Source: Nocardioides marmotae
GTDB lineage: Bacteria; Actinomycetota; Actinomycetes; Propionibacteriales; Nocardioidaceae
DNA: 64,000 nucleotides
Assembly: GCF_013177455.1 (NCBI RefSeq)
Contig: NZ_CP053660.1
Coordinates: 372,001 to 436,000, forward strand
Reading direction: 5' to 3'
Part shown: piece by piece, positions 9,601-20,723 of the stretch
Layout of the letters: each line of letters begins with the position of its first letter
How positions within the stretch are numbered: the first letter of the stretch is position 1
Notes under the pieces: model-generated
What the model was told of the DNA's origin: nothing
The model's input: the letters and a program-made list of their open reading frames with translations, nothing else
The model's database searches: none
Position numbers and translations under genes: made by a program

Positions 9601-12087
9601 GTGACGATCGAGCCCGCGAGCGCTCCGAAGGCTTGGTTGTATGCCGACGGGCGCGCCCGGCTGAGTGGTGTGCCCCGGGCCGGGGAGCCGGTGTCTGTGG
9701 AGGCCTCCTGGTTCGCTCAAGGCGGGCAGGGGGGCGACGAGCCGACGTCCGTCGTGCCGGAGGACGTCGAGTACACCTGGTATCTGGACGGTGTGCAGCA
9801 GGACGAGCACACGGCCGAGTTCACCCCGGCAACCGGGGACGAGGGGAAGTACCTCGAGGTGGCCCTCGTCGCGAAGAAGGACGGTTACTGGGACGGCTAC
9901 ACCTGGGCCGGCGACGTTATCCGTGGCCAGGACTTCAAGGAGATCCCGCTGGCGGTGACCGTGGTCACCGGGCAGGGGAACGATCAGAAGGCCGTGGAGG
10001 GCGCCTGGACCTACGCGTGTGATGTCCAGGGCGGCCGTTGCTACGAGGGTCGCTCCTCGGCCGACGGCACGACCACGATCCGCATCCCCGCCGGCAAGGC
10101 GTCGTACGACGTCTGGACGTACCCGCCGGACGGTTCGCTGTTCTCCGCCCACCGACGTCTCGACGTCGACGAGGAGTCCGACGGACCGACCCTGCTGGTG
10201 ACCCTCACCGGGCCCAAGCCGGTTCCGCCGGCTGCCGACCCGGGTCCCGGCTTCACCCAGACGACCGGACAGCCCCCGACCGGTTTCGCCGGCACGCCGG
10301 CAACGGTCGTGCTGACCGACTGCACCGTCGATGCAGGGACTGTGCCGAGCTGGACAGTGGAGTTCGCCAACGGCTCTCCGTCCATGAACGGAGTTCTCAA
10401 GGCGGGTGCGGTGGGGACCTACACGGCGGAGATCCCGCCGTTCACCTCCTCGGGCCAGGCGACCTTCTCGACGAACGTCGTGTGCGGCTCGGGCGAGACC
10501 GACGAGGTCGAGTTCTCCATCTACATCGACCCGAGCGGCTTCGTCACCAACCAGTACGGCGTGCCGATCGCTGGTGCAACGGTCACCCTCGAGCGCTTCG
10601 TCAACGGAGCGTTCGTCGCCGTGCGCGACGAGGATGCCGCCGTCATGGACCCGGACGTCAACGACCAGAACCCGTCGAGGACGGACCCGACCGGGTACTT
10701 CCGGTGGGACGTGGCGCCCGGCACCTACCGGGTCGAGGCTGCCAACACGGGGTGCGCGACGATGACCAGCCCGGCGATGCAGGTCCCGCCGGAGCGGGTC
10801 GACCTGCTGCTCAAGATGACCTGCAGCACCGGGGCGGCGGCGTCGACGCCGACGCCGCTCACCGGGCCGAAGGTCACGGGTGACACGAAGGTCGGGAGCA
10901 AGCTGACCCTGACCGACGGCACCTGGTCGAACGACATCGCGCAGGCGTCGGTCGCGTGGCTCCGCGACGGCACCCCCACCGGGGTGACCACGAAGGAGTA
11001 CACGCTTTCTGCGGCGGACCAGGGCAAGAAGATCACCGCCCGGGTCACGGCGCGACGTCCGAACAAGGTGCAGGAGAACGGGTCCGGCCAGGTCGTCACC
11101 TTCGAGCCGTTCACCGTCGATATCGACACCAACGTGCCGGCTGCGCCGGGCACGCCGGGTGGCGGCGGAGGCGGTGGCGGCGGTGGCGGCAGCACCGCCC
11201 TCGTGGCCACGGCCGACCCGACCATCACCGGGACCGCCAAGGTCGGCCGGAAGCTGACGGCGAGCCCGGGCACGTGGAACGGCACGGACCTGACGTACTC
11301 CTACGCGTGGTCGCGCGGCGGCACGCTCATCGCCGGGGCCACCGGCGCGGAGTACGTCGCGACCGCCGATGACGTCGACCAGGCGATCACGGTGACGGTG
11401 ACGGCCAGCAAGACCGGTCTGACCGACGGCACGGCGACCAGCGCGGCGGTCACCGTCGCGAAGGGCGACGCGCCGACGGCGACGACGCCGCCGGCGATCA
11501 CCGGGGACGCGGAGCCGGGCGGGACGCTGCGCGTCTCGAGCGGCACGTGGAGCGAGCCGGGCGTGGCGTTCGCCTACCAGTGGCTGGTGGACGGCGCACC
11601 CGTGAGCGGCGCGACCGGCACGTCGTACGACGTGCGGCCGGGCGACGCGGGCACGCAGGTCTCGGTCCGGGTCACCGCGACCAAGGCCGGGTACGGCGCC
11701 GGGTCGGCGACGACGGAGGCCGTCACGATCGACGACGCGCCGCCGCCGGTGACCCAGGCCGGGTCGACCACCTCGGCGACCCTCGCCAAGGACGTCGTGC
11801 GGGCCGGCAAGCGGGCGAAGCTGCTGGTCCGCGTGGCGCTCGACAACGGCAAGCCGCCGCTGGGCCGGCTGGTCGTGCGGGTCGACGGCCGGCGGGTCTC
11901 GGAGATCGCGCTGACCAGGCGCGCCGGCGGCCGGGCGGCCCTGAGCCTGCCGAAGCTGGCGGTGGGCAAGCACACCGTCCGCGTCCGCTACCTCGGCAAC
12001 GCCGCGGCGAGGGCGTCCTCCTCGGCGAGGCTGAGGCTGGTGGTGAAGCAGAAGCGGAGCAGCAGGCCGATGCCGTCGATGTTCTGA
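6625..12087 (+). CDS. Giant secreted multidomain beta-sandwich protein
   Basis: A 1820-residue exported protein with a signal peptide (about residues 1-33, hydrophobic VLLALLALVLSGLAF then SPGVAA). Residues ~40-630 are a run of carboxypeptidase-regulatory/Cna-B-like sandwiches. Four carry a Cys pair (C-x7-9-C-[LI]-[GA]) at residues 302, 399, 498 and 598, a ~98-residue period that suggests one disulfide per module. A unique region follows (about 645-900, with PGCVCEGWG and RRVVDWDV), then a cadherin-like module (~915-1005, DTDEDGD), another Cna-B-like unit, three similar Ig-like repeats (GSKLTLTDGTW type) interrupted by a ten-Gly linker at 1512-1521, and a C-terminal Ig-like domain. There is no LPXTG signal or terminal membrane helix. 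Codon 16 is TTA, and the 5' half looks lower in GC than the 3' part. Function unknown; a surface or adhesive role is inference. Confidence 0.85.
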   Translation: MSFNPVRRPAIVLLALLALVLSGLAFSPGVAAVDADVSAMLTGRVLDEGGRPVEGMVVTAAPPRSTTPAATAKSRADGGFELAVGGGLYVVAASDPDGTYAETLYRGGEPVEVGAGATKVLEPMTMRDVQGSSWGRVRGLVVDAGERPVSGITALAYESDESRFPVGRGQSNWHTQYGNHEETGVYTIDLPEGTYSIAFETSELDELVWYGGGKDVVVEVKAGQTTELNGTMVAPRPWDTGIELSGRAIGPDEKPLRGGVPLTLFQRYPSGTSFLFRDTTTTAADGTYSFDDAPTDRLLTVCIELGGSDWSCLGSRDLVSADYFRIPVGSKSFEAPGTVRDPRVEVTARVVEMDGSPVANETISLVPVAGPGQQYHAFSDGDGRMAWEGVVPRGRYVLCAVRHAPHACIAGQANASEVPFDIPVDQTSYEAPDLVLGRSAVVVTGRVAGSSGIPFSNAQVILFKLAGGGYEHAGYGTAGPDGSYRIATTAGGGTYTVCAMMPMSRCLGGAGDPARAATFEAAAGSRMSGKDIDLGPGVPVRGEVTLDGEPAQLGWVQLYSVGENTDGSSYAIPRHGAEVVAGNYELTAFETGQPLTVCVQDPSRSQVCLGGVDQPAAADTFTVRAGSDGYDVGEVIRLTSAPSCDGAVLTTGAISLGMTCDGSLGSDGVGLRLDETGHDAVIPGCVCEGWGVGDAKTQSWGGSHRESGSTNITRSSLQIVRGGAGVATGASSTVRVGRQFEVTHTYAPSVRPNVFNVAVRVKNIGSAPADLRYRRVVDWDVAPTQFKELVSVENVRAPELVFASNDGFASVNPFAGKTDRGARGRFDRVGPKDHGALLDFDLGRLPAGETKTFYALYGAAKTEELAIDDLRLLGARAWTLGQASGDASTKDTFFFAVSGEATIPLPNAQPQAAPDSLTVRNGGGGWVDVLLNDTDEDGDVLRLGTVTQPQHGTAGCGAEGCWYQHDGSEATEDSFTYVVADGRGGFDRGTVAVTIEPASAPKAWLYADGRARLSGVPRAGEPVSVEASWFAQGGQGGDEPTSVVPEDVEYTWYLDGVQQDEHTAEFTPATGDEGKYLEVALVAKKDGYWDGYTWAGDVIRGQDFKEIPLAVTVVTGQGNDQKAVEGAWTYACDVQGGRCYEGRSSADGTTTIRIPAGKASYDVWTYPPDGSLFSAHRRLDVDEESDGPTLLVTLTGPKPVPPAADPGPGFTQTTGQPPTGFAGTPATVVLTDCTVDAGTVPSWTVEFANGSPSMNGVLKAGAVGTYTAEIPPFTSSGQATFSTNVVCGSGETDEVEFSIYIDPSGFVTNQYGVPIAGATVTLERFVNGAFVAVRDEDAAVMDPDVNDQNPSRTDPTGYFRWDVAPGTYRVEAANTGCATMTSPAMQVPPERVDLLLKMTCSTGAAASTPTPLTGPKVTGDTKVGSKLTLTDGTWSNDIAQASVAWLRDGTPTGVTTKEYTLSAADQGKKITARVTARRPNKVQENGSGQVVTFEPFTVDIDTNVPAAPGTPGGGGGGGGGGGSTALVATADPTITGTAKVGRKLTASPGTWNGTDLTYSYAWSRGGTLIAGATGAEYVATADDVDQAITVTVTASKTGLTDGTATSAAVTVAKGDAPTATTPPAITGDAEPGGTLRVSSGTWSEPGVAFAYQWLVDGAPVSGATGTSYDVRPGDAGTQVSVRVTATKAGYGAGSATTEAVTIDDAPPPVTQAGSTTSATLAKDVVRAGKRAKLLVRVALDNGKPPLGRLVVRVDGRRVSEIALTRRAGGRAALSLPKLAVGKHTVRVRYLGNAAARASSSARLRLVVKQKRSSRPMPSMF

Positions 12088-12102
12088 CGGCCGGTGCGTG
12101 AT

Positions 12103-12136
12103 CGAGGGGCGGGGGTGCGTGCACCCCCGCCCCTCG
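12103..12136 (+). terminator. Terminator after the giant secreted protein
   Basis: A perfect 16-bp stem (CGAGGGGCGGGGGTGC at 12103-12118, complement at 12121-12136) with a minimal loop lies 15 bp after the stop codon. No U-tract follows. It insulates the large gene from hpt. Confidence 0.78.
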
Positions 12137-12204
12137 TACGTCCTGCACACCACCCCGGGCGCCCCCGCCCGAGCCCCCTGGGGCCGGCGGAATACGCTGC
12201 ACCC

Positions 12205-12756
12205 ATGGACGCTGCTGACGTGTCGGACGACCTGCTCAACGTGCTCTACACCGAGGCCCAGATCCAGGACCGGATCAAGGAGATGGCCGCCGACATCGAG
12301 CGCGACTACGAGGGCAAGGAGCTGCTGATCGTCGGCATCCTGCGCGGCGCGGTGATGGTGATGGCCGACATGGCCCGCAGCTTCCACCGCCACATCGAGA
12401 TGGACTGGATGGCGGTCTCCTCCTACGGCTCGGGCACGAAGTCCAGCGGCGTGGTGCGCATCCTCAAGGACCTCGACACCGACATCAGCGGCCGCCACGT
12501 GGTCATCGTCGACGAGATCATCGACACCGGGCTGACGCTGTCCTGGCTGACCTCGAACCTCAGCAGCCGCAACCCCGCCAGCGTCGAGATCGCCACCCTG
12601 CTGCGCAAGCCGGAGGCCCTCCAGATGCCGGTCGACGTCAAGTACGTCGGCTGGGACATCCCCAACGAGTTCGTGGTCGGCTACGGCCTCGACTACAAGG
12701 AGCGCTACCGCAACCTCCGCGACATCGGGACGCTGGCCCCGCACGTCTACTCCTGA
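12205..12756 (+). CDS. hpt: Hypoxanthine phosphoribosyltransferase
   Basis: Purine salvage: transfers the phosphoribosyl group of PRPP to hypoxanthine or guanine. The PRPP-binding loop VIVDEIIDTG is at residues 100-109, and the N-terminal GILRGAVMVMADMAR segment fits bacterial HPRT. At 183 residues it is of normal length. The frame opens upstream at 12094, but ATG 12205 is preferred: TACGCT (12193-12198) lies 6 bases before it, a leaderless arrangement, and the family N-terminus begins there. Its own terminator follows, separating it from ftsH, as in the conserved hpt-ftsH neighbourhood. Confidence 0.95.
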   Translation: MDAADVSDDLLNVLYTEAQIQDRIKEMAADIERDYEGKELLIVGILRGAVMVMADMARSFHRHIEMDWMAVSSYGSGTKSSGVVRILKDLDTDISGRHVVIVDEIIDTGLTLSWLTSNLSSRNPASVEIATLLRKPEALQMPVDVKYVGWDIPNEFVVGYGLDYKERYRNLRDIGTLAPHVYS

Positions 12757-12776
12757 TCTCTTTCTGAAGAGTGCCT

Positions 12777-12800
12777 GAGCAGGGCGGACCGGCCCTGCTC
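12777..12800 (+). terminator. Terminator after hpt
   Basis: A 9-bp perfect stem (GAGCAGGGC at 12777-12785, complement at 12792-12800) with a 6-base loop lies 20 bp after the hpt stop. The ftsH promoter region, with a TACCGT -10 candidate at 12819-12824, comes directly after it. Confidence 0.6.
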
Positions 12801-12856
12801 CCCGTTGCCGCGGACCTGTACCGTCAGAGGTTCAAGTCGAGCGTCGGAAGAAGCCT

Positions 12857-14940
<2,084 letters not shown>

Positions 14941-14944
<4 letters not shown>

Positions 14945-15561
14945 TCGACCGGGTGAGCGAGGTCGAGCGGGACCCCTCCGAGGTCCCACCGTTCGACCAC
15001 ACCCGGGCCGAGGCGGCCGTGCGCGAGCTGCTCATCGCGATGGGGGAGGACCCCGACCGCGAGGGGCTGCGCGAGACGCCGGCCCGCGTCGCCCGCGCTT
15101 ACGCCGAGGTCACCTCCGGGCTGCGGCTGCGGCCCGAGGACGTCTTGTCCACCACCTTCGACATCGGCCACGAGGAGATGGTGCTGGTCCGCGACATCGA
15201 GCTGTGGTCGATGTGCGAGCACCACCTCGTGCCGTTCACCGGGGTCGCCCACGTCGGCTACATCCCGGCGGAGACCGGCAAGATCACCGGGCTGTCCAAG
15301 CTGGCCCGCCTCGTCGACGTCTACGCCCGTCGCCCGCAGGTCCAGGAGCGGCTGACCACCCAGGTCGCCGACGCGCTCGTCGAGATCCTCGAGGCGCGCG
15401 GCGTCGTCGTCGTCATCGAGGCCGAGCACCTGTGCATGACCATGCGCGGCGTGCGCAAGGCCGGCGCCCGCACGATCACCTCGGCGGTCCGTGGCAGCTT
15501 CCTCACCGATCCCGCGACCCGCGCCGAGGCGATGGCGCTGATCCGCGGCGGCACCCGCTGA
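14941..15561 (+). CDS. folE: GTP cyclohydrolase I
   Basis: First step of folate synthesis: GTP to 7,8-dihydroneopterin triphosphate. The zinc ligands are visible as CEHH (Cys92, His95 region) and the later Cys near 165 (EHLCMTMRG); the [23 protein letters not shown] segment is diagnostic of the family. Length is 206 residues, normal for the homodecameric enzyme. Its ATG overlaps the ftsH stop, so translation is probably coupled. folP, folB and folK follow in one run, giving most of the pathway from GTP to dihydropteroate. Confidence 0.97.
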
Positions 15562-15569
15562 GCGCAACG

Positions 15570-16460
15570 GTGACCGCCCCGACCCCGCGCCCCCCGGCGT
15601 CCGCGGCCGGCGGGCTCTTCGTGCCCCTCGGCCGCCCCCGCGTGATGGGCATCGTCAACGTCACGCCCGACTCCTTCTCCGACGGCGGGCGGTACGTCGA
15701 GCCCGACGCCGCCGTCGCCCACGGCCGCCGGCTGCTCGCCGAGGGCGCCGACGTGCTCGACATCGGCGGGGAGTCCACCCGCCCGGGCGCGACCCGGCCG
15801 CTGGTCTCCGAGGAGCTCGACCGGGTCGTCCCGGTCATCCGCGAGCTCGCGCGCGACGCGGTGGTCTCGGTCGACACGATGCGCGCCGAGGTCGCCGAGG
15901 CCGCGCTCGAGGCCGGCGCCACCATCGTCAACGACGTCTCCGGCGGCCTCGCCGACCCGCGGATCCTCGCCGTCACCGCCGCGGCGGACGCGGTGTACGT
16001 CGCCATGCACTGGCGCGCGCACAGCACCCGGATGGCCGACTTCGCGACGTACGACGGGCCGGGCGGCGTCGTCGGCACGGTCGCCGCGGAGCTGGCCGAG
16101 CGGCTCGAGGCGGTCCTGGCCGCCGGGATCGACCCCGCCCGCGTCGTGCTCGACCCCGGGCTGGGCTTCGCCAAGCGCGGCGAGCACAACTGGGAGCTGC
16201 TGCGCGACCTCGACCCGATCACCGCGCTGGGCCAGCCCGTGCTGGTCGGCGCGAGCCGCAAGTCCTTCCTCGGCCACCTGCTCGCCGACGAGGCAGGCAC
16301 CCCGCGACCGGTCGAGGACCGCGAGCACGCCCACACGGCGGTCGTCATGCACCTGGCCCGGCAGGGGGTGTGGGGGGTCCGGGTGCACGACGTCCGGGCC
16401 GCGCACGACGCCCTCGCCGTGGTCGACGCGCTGGCCCGCCCGGCCCAGGAGGAACGTTGA
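15570..16460 (+). CDS. folP: Dihydropteroate synthase
   Basis: Condenses hydroxymethyl-dihydropterin pyrophosphate with p-aminobenzoate; the sulfonamide target. Both signatures are present: MGIVNVTPDSFSDGG near residues 26-40 and DIGGESTRPGA near 63-73. The C-terminal LVGASRKSFLG segment is also typical. The start is taken as GTG 15570, 8 bp after the folE stop, giving 296 residues with a ~20-residue Pro/Ala leader. Its stop overlaps the TTG start of folB (TTGA). It sits in the folE-folP-folB-folK order seen in mycobacteria. Confidence 0.95.
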   Translation: MTAPTPRPPASAAGGLFVPLGRPRVMGIVNVTPDSFSDGGRYVEPDAAVAHGRRLLAEGADVLDIGGESTRPGATRPLVSEELDRVVPVIRELARDAVVSVDTMRAEVAEAALEAGATIVNDVSGGLADPRILAVTAAADAVYVAMHWRAHSTRMADFATYDGPGGVVGTVAAELAERLEAVLAAGIDPARVVLDPGLGFAKRGEHNWELLRDLDPITALGQPVLVGASRKSFLGHLLADEAGTPRPVEDREHAHTAVVMHLARQGVWGVRVHDVRAAHDALAVVDALARPAQEER

Positions 16461-16825
16461 CCGACGAGATATCCGTCACCGGCATCGAGTGCTTCGCCCA
16501 CCACGGTGTCCTCGACTTCGAGCGGCGCGACGGCCAGACCTTCGTCGTCGACCTCACCCTCGGCGTCGACACCGCCCCGGCGGCCGCGAGTGACGACTTG
16601 CACGACACCGTGGACTACGGAAGTCTCGTCGCGGCGGTCACGACCGCCGTCCAGCAGGATCCGGTCGACCTGATCGAGACCCTCGCCCAGCGCATCGCGG
16701 ACGTCTGCCTCGCGGACGGCAAGGTCGAGTGGGCGCGGGTCACGGTGCACAAACCGGACGCACCCGTCGACGCGACGTTCGCCGACGTCGCAATCACCAT
16801 CACCCGGAGGGCCCCCCGTGACTGA
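16457..16825 (+). CDS. folB: Dihydroneopterin aldolase
   Basis: Cleaves 7,8-dihydroneopterin to hydroxymethyl-dihydropterin and glycolaldehyde. The family pattern is clear: IECFAHHGVLDFERRDGQ at the N-terminus, DTVDYG in the middle and the LIETLAQRIAD helix. It is 122 residues long. The start is TTG 16457 with a strong AGGAGG 5-10 bases upstream; it overlaps the folP stop. The rare TTG start may keep its yield below that of its neighbours (inference). Its 3' end overlaps folK by 8 bases. Confidence 0.94.
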   Translation: MTDEISVTGIECFAHHGVLDFERRDGQTFVVDLTLGVDTAPAAASDDLHDTVDYGSLVAAVTTAVQQDPVDLIETLAQRIADVCLADGKVEWARVTVHKPDAPVDATFADVAITITRRAPRD

Positions 16826-17387
16826 GACCCCCAACCCGCACATCATCGACGCGGACACCCTCACCGGGGAGATGCGGCCGATCCGTCGTGCGGTCCTGGC
16901 CCTGGGGTCCAACCTCGGTGAGCGGATGGCGGCCCTGCAGGGAGCGGTCCACGCGCTCGCCGACACCCCCGACGTGTGGGTCACCTCCGTCTCGCCGGTC
17001 TACGAGACCGAGCCGGTCGACTCCCCGGCGGGAGCCAAGCCCTACCTCAACGCCGTGGTGCTCATCGACACCACGCTGGCCGCCACGCGCCTGATGGACC
17101 GTGCGCTGGCGATCGAGGACGCCTTCGAGCGCGAGCGCGGCGAGGTCCCGAACTCCCCGCGCACCCTCGACGTCGACCTGATCGTCGTGGGCGACCGCCG
17201 CAGCGACGAGCCGAGCCTCCGGCTCCCGCACCCCCGCGCCCACGAGCGCGCCTTCGTCCTCAAGCCGTGGTTCGACCTGGAGCCCGACGCCGAGCTGCCC
17301 GGGCACGGCCCGATCAGCGAGCTGCTGGCCGGCATCGGCACCGACGGGATCGCGGTCCGCGAGGACCTGCGGCTCGAGGTCGAGTGA
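16818..17387 (+). CDS. folK: HPPK (hydroxymethyl-dihydropterin pyrophosphokinase)
   Basis: Transfers pyrophosphate from ATP to 6-hydroxymethyl-dihydropterin, supplying the substrate of FolP. The N-terminal ALGSNLGERMAALQ and the signature RTLDVDLIVVGDR (about residues 112-124) identify it, followed by LPHPRAHERAFVL. It has 189 residues and a GTG start inside the folB 3' end, with GGAGGG upstream. Its stop overlaps the GTG of the DUF3180 gene. An N-terminal ~20-residue extension precedes the conserved core. Confidence 0.95.
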   Translation: MTETPNPHIIDADTLTGEMRPIRRAVLALGSNLGERMAALQGAVHALADTPDVWVTSVSPVYETEPVDSPAGAKPYLNAVVLIDTTLAATRLMDRALAIEDAFERERGEVPNSPRTLDVDLIVVGDRRSDEPSLRLPHPRAHERAFVLKPWFDLEPDAELPGHGPISELLAGIGTDGIAVREDLRLEVE

Positions 17388-17878
17388 GCGACCCGCTCGG
17401 CACTCCCGGATCGCCGGAGGAGCCGGGCGGGAACCTGCGCCCCACCTCGCCCGCCGCGCTGGCGGGCTGGGTCGTCGCCGGCCTGGTGCTGGGCTGGCTC
17501 GTGCACCCGGTCGCCGACCGGTACGGCACCGCGCCGATCGTGACCTGGGCCCAGCCGCTCGCGCTGGTCCTGGTGGTGGCGATCCTCGCCGCGACCGCCT
17601 GGGTGACCCACCGGCAGGTCCACGTGCGCCGCGAGCGGCTCGACCCGCAGCAGGCGGTCAACCGCCTGGTACTGGCCCGGGCCTGCGCCTACGTCGGGGC
17701 GCTGGTGGCCGGCGGCTACCTCGGGTACGCCGTGTCCTGGCTGGGCATCCCCGCCGAGCTCGCCGAGCAGCGGGCCTGGCGCTCGGCCGCCGCGGCACTC
17801 GCCGGCGCCGGTGTGGCGGGGGCCGCGTTGCTGCTGGAGCGCGCGTGTCGCGTCCGGTCCGACGACCCGGCCCCCTAA
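17384..17878 (+). CDS. DUF3180 four-helix membrane protein
   Basis: A 164-residue membrane protein of the DUF3180 family, found almost always directly after folK in actinobacteria. Four hydrophobic segments are visible (about residues 23-42, 52-74, 92-118 and 134-152), separated by short charged loops such as HRQVHVRRERLD. The GTG start overlaps the folK stop (GTGA), so it is the last gene of the folate operon. No enzymatic motif is seen and the role is unknown; its fixed position suggests a link to folate or envelope metabolism, but that is only association. Confidence 0.85.
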   Translation: MSDPLGTPGSPEEPGGNLRPTSPAALAGWVVAGLVLGWLVHPVADRYGTAPIVTWAQPLALVLVVAILAATAWVTHRQVHVRRERLDPQQAVNRLVLARACAYVGALVAGGYLGYAVSWLGIPAELAEQRAWRSAAAALAGAGVAGAALLLERACRVRSDDPAP

Positions 17879-17887
17879 CCTGCTGAC

Positions 17888-18520
17888 ATGGCTTCCCCTT
17901 CGGCACCTTCGGCAACACCGGCCACATCGGTCACCTCCGCCTCGCGCCGTCGGCAGCGCTCGACGCGGCTGACCGTCGCCGTGACGCTCCTGGTCCTCGC
18001 CGCGGTCGTCGTGGCCGGTGCGCTGGCCACGGGGTCGTGGGCGCTGACCGCGATCGCCGCCGTCGCCGCCGTCGTCCTCGGGGCGGCCGCCACCCGGATC
18101 ACCCACGCCGAGCTCGCCCAGTCGCGCCGCGACGCCGCGCGGGACCGCGCCGAGCAGGCCCAGGCCTACCGCCGGATGAGCGAGGAGCGGGCCGCCGAGC
18201 ACGCGACGTACGTCGCCGCGGTCGAGCAGCGCATCGCCGATCGCGAGGCCAGCATCGCCGACCTCGAGCAGGGGCTGACCGCCGCCCAGCAGCGCGTCGC
18301 CGACGCCATGCGCAAGGTCGGGGTCGAGGCGCGCCGCGCCGACGCCTCGGAGCGCGCCCGCACCGAGCTCGCCGCCGACCTCGAGGCCGCCGAGGAGCGC
18401 GCGGCCGAGGCGATCGTGCGGATGGCCGAGCTGGAGCAGGAGGTCGACGTCCTGCGCGCCGAGCTCGAGGTCGTCACCACCGCCTGGCAGCGCGCCGAGG
18501 CGGTCCGCCAGCGGGCGTGA
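17888..18520 (+). CDS. Two-helix membrane protein with a long coiled coil
   Basis: A 210-residue protein with a Ser/Ala/Pro start, two closely spaced transmembrane helices (about residues 25-42 and 46-62), and then an Ala/Arg/Glu-rich coiled coil to the end (heptad-like AEQRIADREASIADLEQGL, later MAELEQEVDVLRAELE). It resembles the alanine/arginine-rich membrane protein that follows DUF3180 in mycobacteria. TAACCT (17876-17881) lies 6 bases before the ATG, overlapping the end of the DUF3180 gene, so it may have its own leaderless promoter. A structural or scaffold role at the membrane is inference. Confidence 0.8.
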   Translation: MASPSAPSATPATSVTSASRRRQRSTRLTVAVTLLVLAAVVVAGALATGSWALTAIAAVAAVVLGAAATRITHAELAQSRRDAARDRAEQAQAYRRMSEERAAEHATYVAAVEQRIADREASIADLEQGLTAAQQRVADAMRKVGVEARRADASERARTELAADLEAAEERAAEAIVRMAELEQEVDVLRAELEVVTTAWQRAEAVRQRA

Positions 18521-18572
18521 TGCGTACCCCGTGGGGGTTTGCCCTCCTGGGCTTCCGGGACACTTGTCCTTC

Positions 18573-19667
18573 GTGATCCCAGAGGACTCCCGGTTCGAGA
18601 ACGACCCCGAGGAGCTCGTGGCGCAGGCGCCCGGACTCCCGAGCGGATGGGAGGTCGCGAGCCCCGACCCGAGTGATCGGTTCGACGTCGCCCGGCTCAC
18701 CCACCTGCTGCGGGCCCACGAGCGGCACGGCCGCGGCTGGGCCGGCGCCGGCGTCGACGACGTCCTCGTCGAGGTCTCCGAGCACGGCCTGCGGATGCGG
18801 CAGAACGTCGTCGTCCGCGACGCCGACGGCGAGATCCGCGCCTGGGCCAGCGCCCACGACCGCGCCGCCGGCCGGATGCTCTTCGTGCACATCGTCGAGC
18901 GCGACCTGCCCGAGCAGGTCGCCCGGGCCTGCTCCGACGTGCTCTTCGAGTGGGCCGTCGGCCAGGCCAAGGTCCTCGGCGCGGCCCGCGGGCTGGAGAC
19001 CCAGCAGATCGACACCGGCGCCTTCGCCGACGACGAGCGCCAGCACGCCTGGCTGGCCGCCGCCGGCTTCGAGCGGGTGCGCACCTGGTGGCAGATGAGC
19101 CGCCCCGTCACCGCCGACGAGGCCGACCTGGTGCCCGCCCCGGGGCGCTGGGAGGACGAGGACAAGGGCGTGGTCTTCCGCCGGGTCCGCCGCGCGTCCG
19201 AGGGCGGCATGCCCGACGCCGAGGACCTGCGCAAGGTCCACGAGGTGCTCGAGGGCGCCTTCGTCGACCACTTCAACCACCACGAGGAGACCTTCGAGGA
19301 GTTCGTCCACCGGCTCCGCGAGGACCCCGGCCACCGCTGGGACCACTGGTGGCTCGCCGAGCTCGTCGAGGACGGCGGCCGCACCCCCGTCGGCACCCTC
19401 GTCGGCGCGGTCTCCGAGAGCACCGGCGGCGCGCCGGACGGCTCGTACGTCGAGTACCTCGGCGTCCTCGAGGCCGCCCGCGGCCGCGGCGTCGCCAAGG
19501 GCCTGCTCCGCACGATCATCGCGGACGCCGCCGCCCGCGGCCGGGACCGCGTCGGCCTCGAGGTGGACGCCGACTCCTCCACCGGCGCCGACGGGCTCTA
19601 CACGTCCATGGGCTGGGTGACGAAGTACGTCACCGAGTCCTGGCACCTCGACGTCCCCGTCGACTGA
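18573..19667 (+). CDS. Tandem-GNAT acetyltransferase
   Basis: A 364-residue protein that appears to hold two GNAT folds: a degenerate N-terminal one (~residues 20-180) and a better conserved C-terminal one with the acetyl-CoA loop motif VLEAARGRGVAKGLL and a terminal strand LYTSMGWVTKY. The layout resembles mycothiol-synthase-like tandem GNATs, but nothing here proves that substrate. The frame opens at 18531; I favour GTG 18573 because the conserved-looking part begins there, although no clear ribosome site precedes either. It converges on the ABC ATPase gene with 17 bp between. Confidence 0.78.
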   Translation: MIPEDSRFENDPEELVAQAPGLPSGWEVASPDPSDRFDVARLTHLLRAHERHGRGWAGAGVDDVLVEVSEHGLRMRQNVVVRDADGEIRAWASAHDRAAGRMLFVHIVERDLPEQVARACSDVLFEWAVGQAKVLGAARGLETQQIDTGAFADDERQHAWLAAAGFERVRTWWQMSRPVTADEADLVPAPGRWEDEDKGVVFRRVRRASEGGMPDAEDLRKVHEVLEGAFVDHFNHHEETFEEFVHRLREDPGHRWDHWWLAELVEDGGRTPVGTLVGAVSESTGGAPDGSYVEYLGVLEAARGRGVAKGLLRTIIADAAARGRDRVGLEVDADSSTGADGLYTSMGWVTKYVTESWHLDVPVD

Positions 19668-19684
19668 GCCGATCCTCCGCGGGC

Positions 19685-20700
<1,016 letters not shown>

Positions 20701-20710
<10 letters not shown>

Positions 20711-20723
20711 GCGCGTGACAGTA
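20701..20723. promoter_or_regulatory. Interlocked divergent leaderless promoters of the betaine importer
   Basis: Forward TAGCGT (20701-20706) is 8 bases before GTG 20715; reverse TACTGT (complement of 20718-20723) is 7 bases before the reverse ATG at 20710. Each -10 lies inside the first codons of the opposite gene, so only four bases separate the two predicted transcript starts, and two polymerases could not bind at once. This follows from the common actinobacterial TAnnnT -10 and is inference without start mapping. Confidence 0.5.

Noticed and set aside
8260..12744. A 1494-residue open frame on the minus strand opposite the giant gene
   Set aside because: Long antisense frames are expected in very GC-rich DNA. 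The translation is Arg/Val/Asp low-complexity without motifs, and the plus strand has clear domains and a signal peptide.
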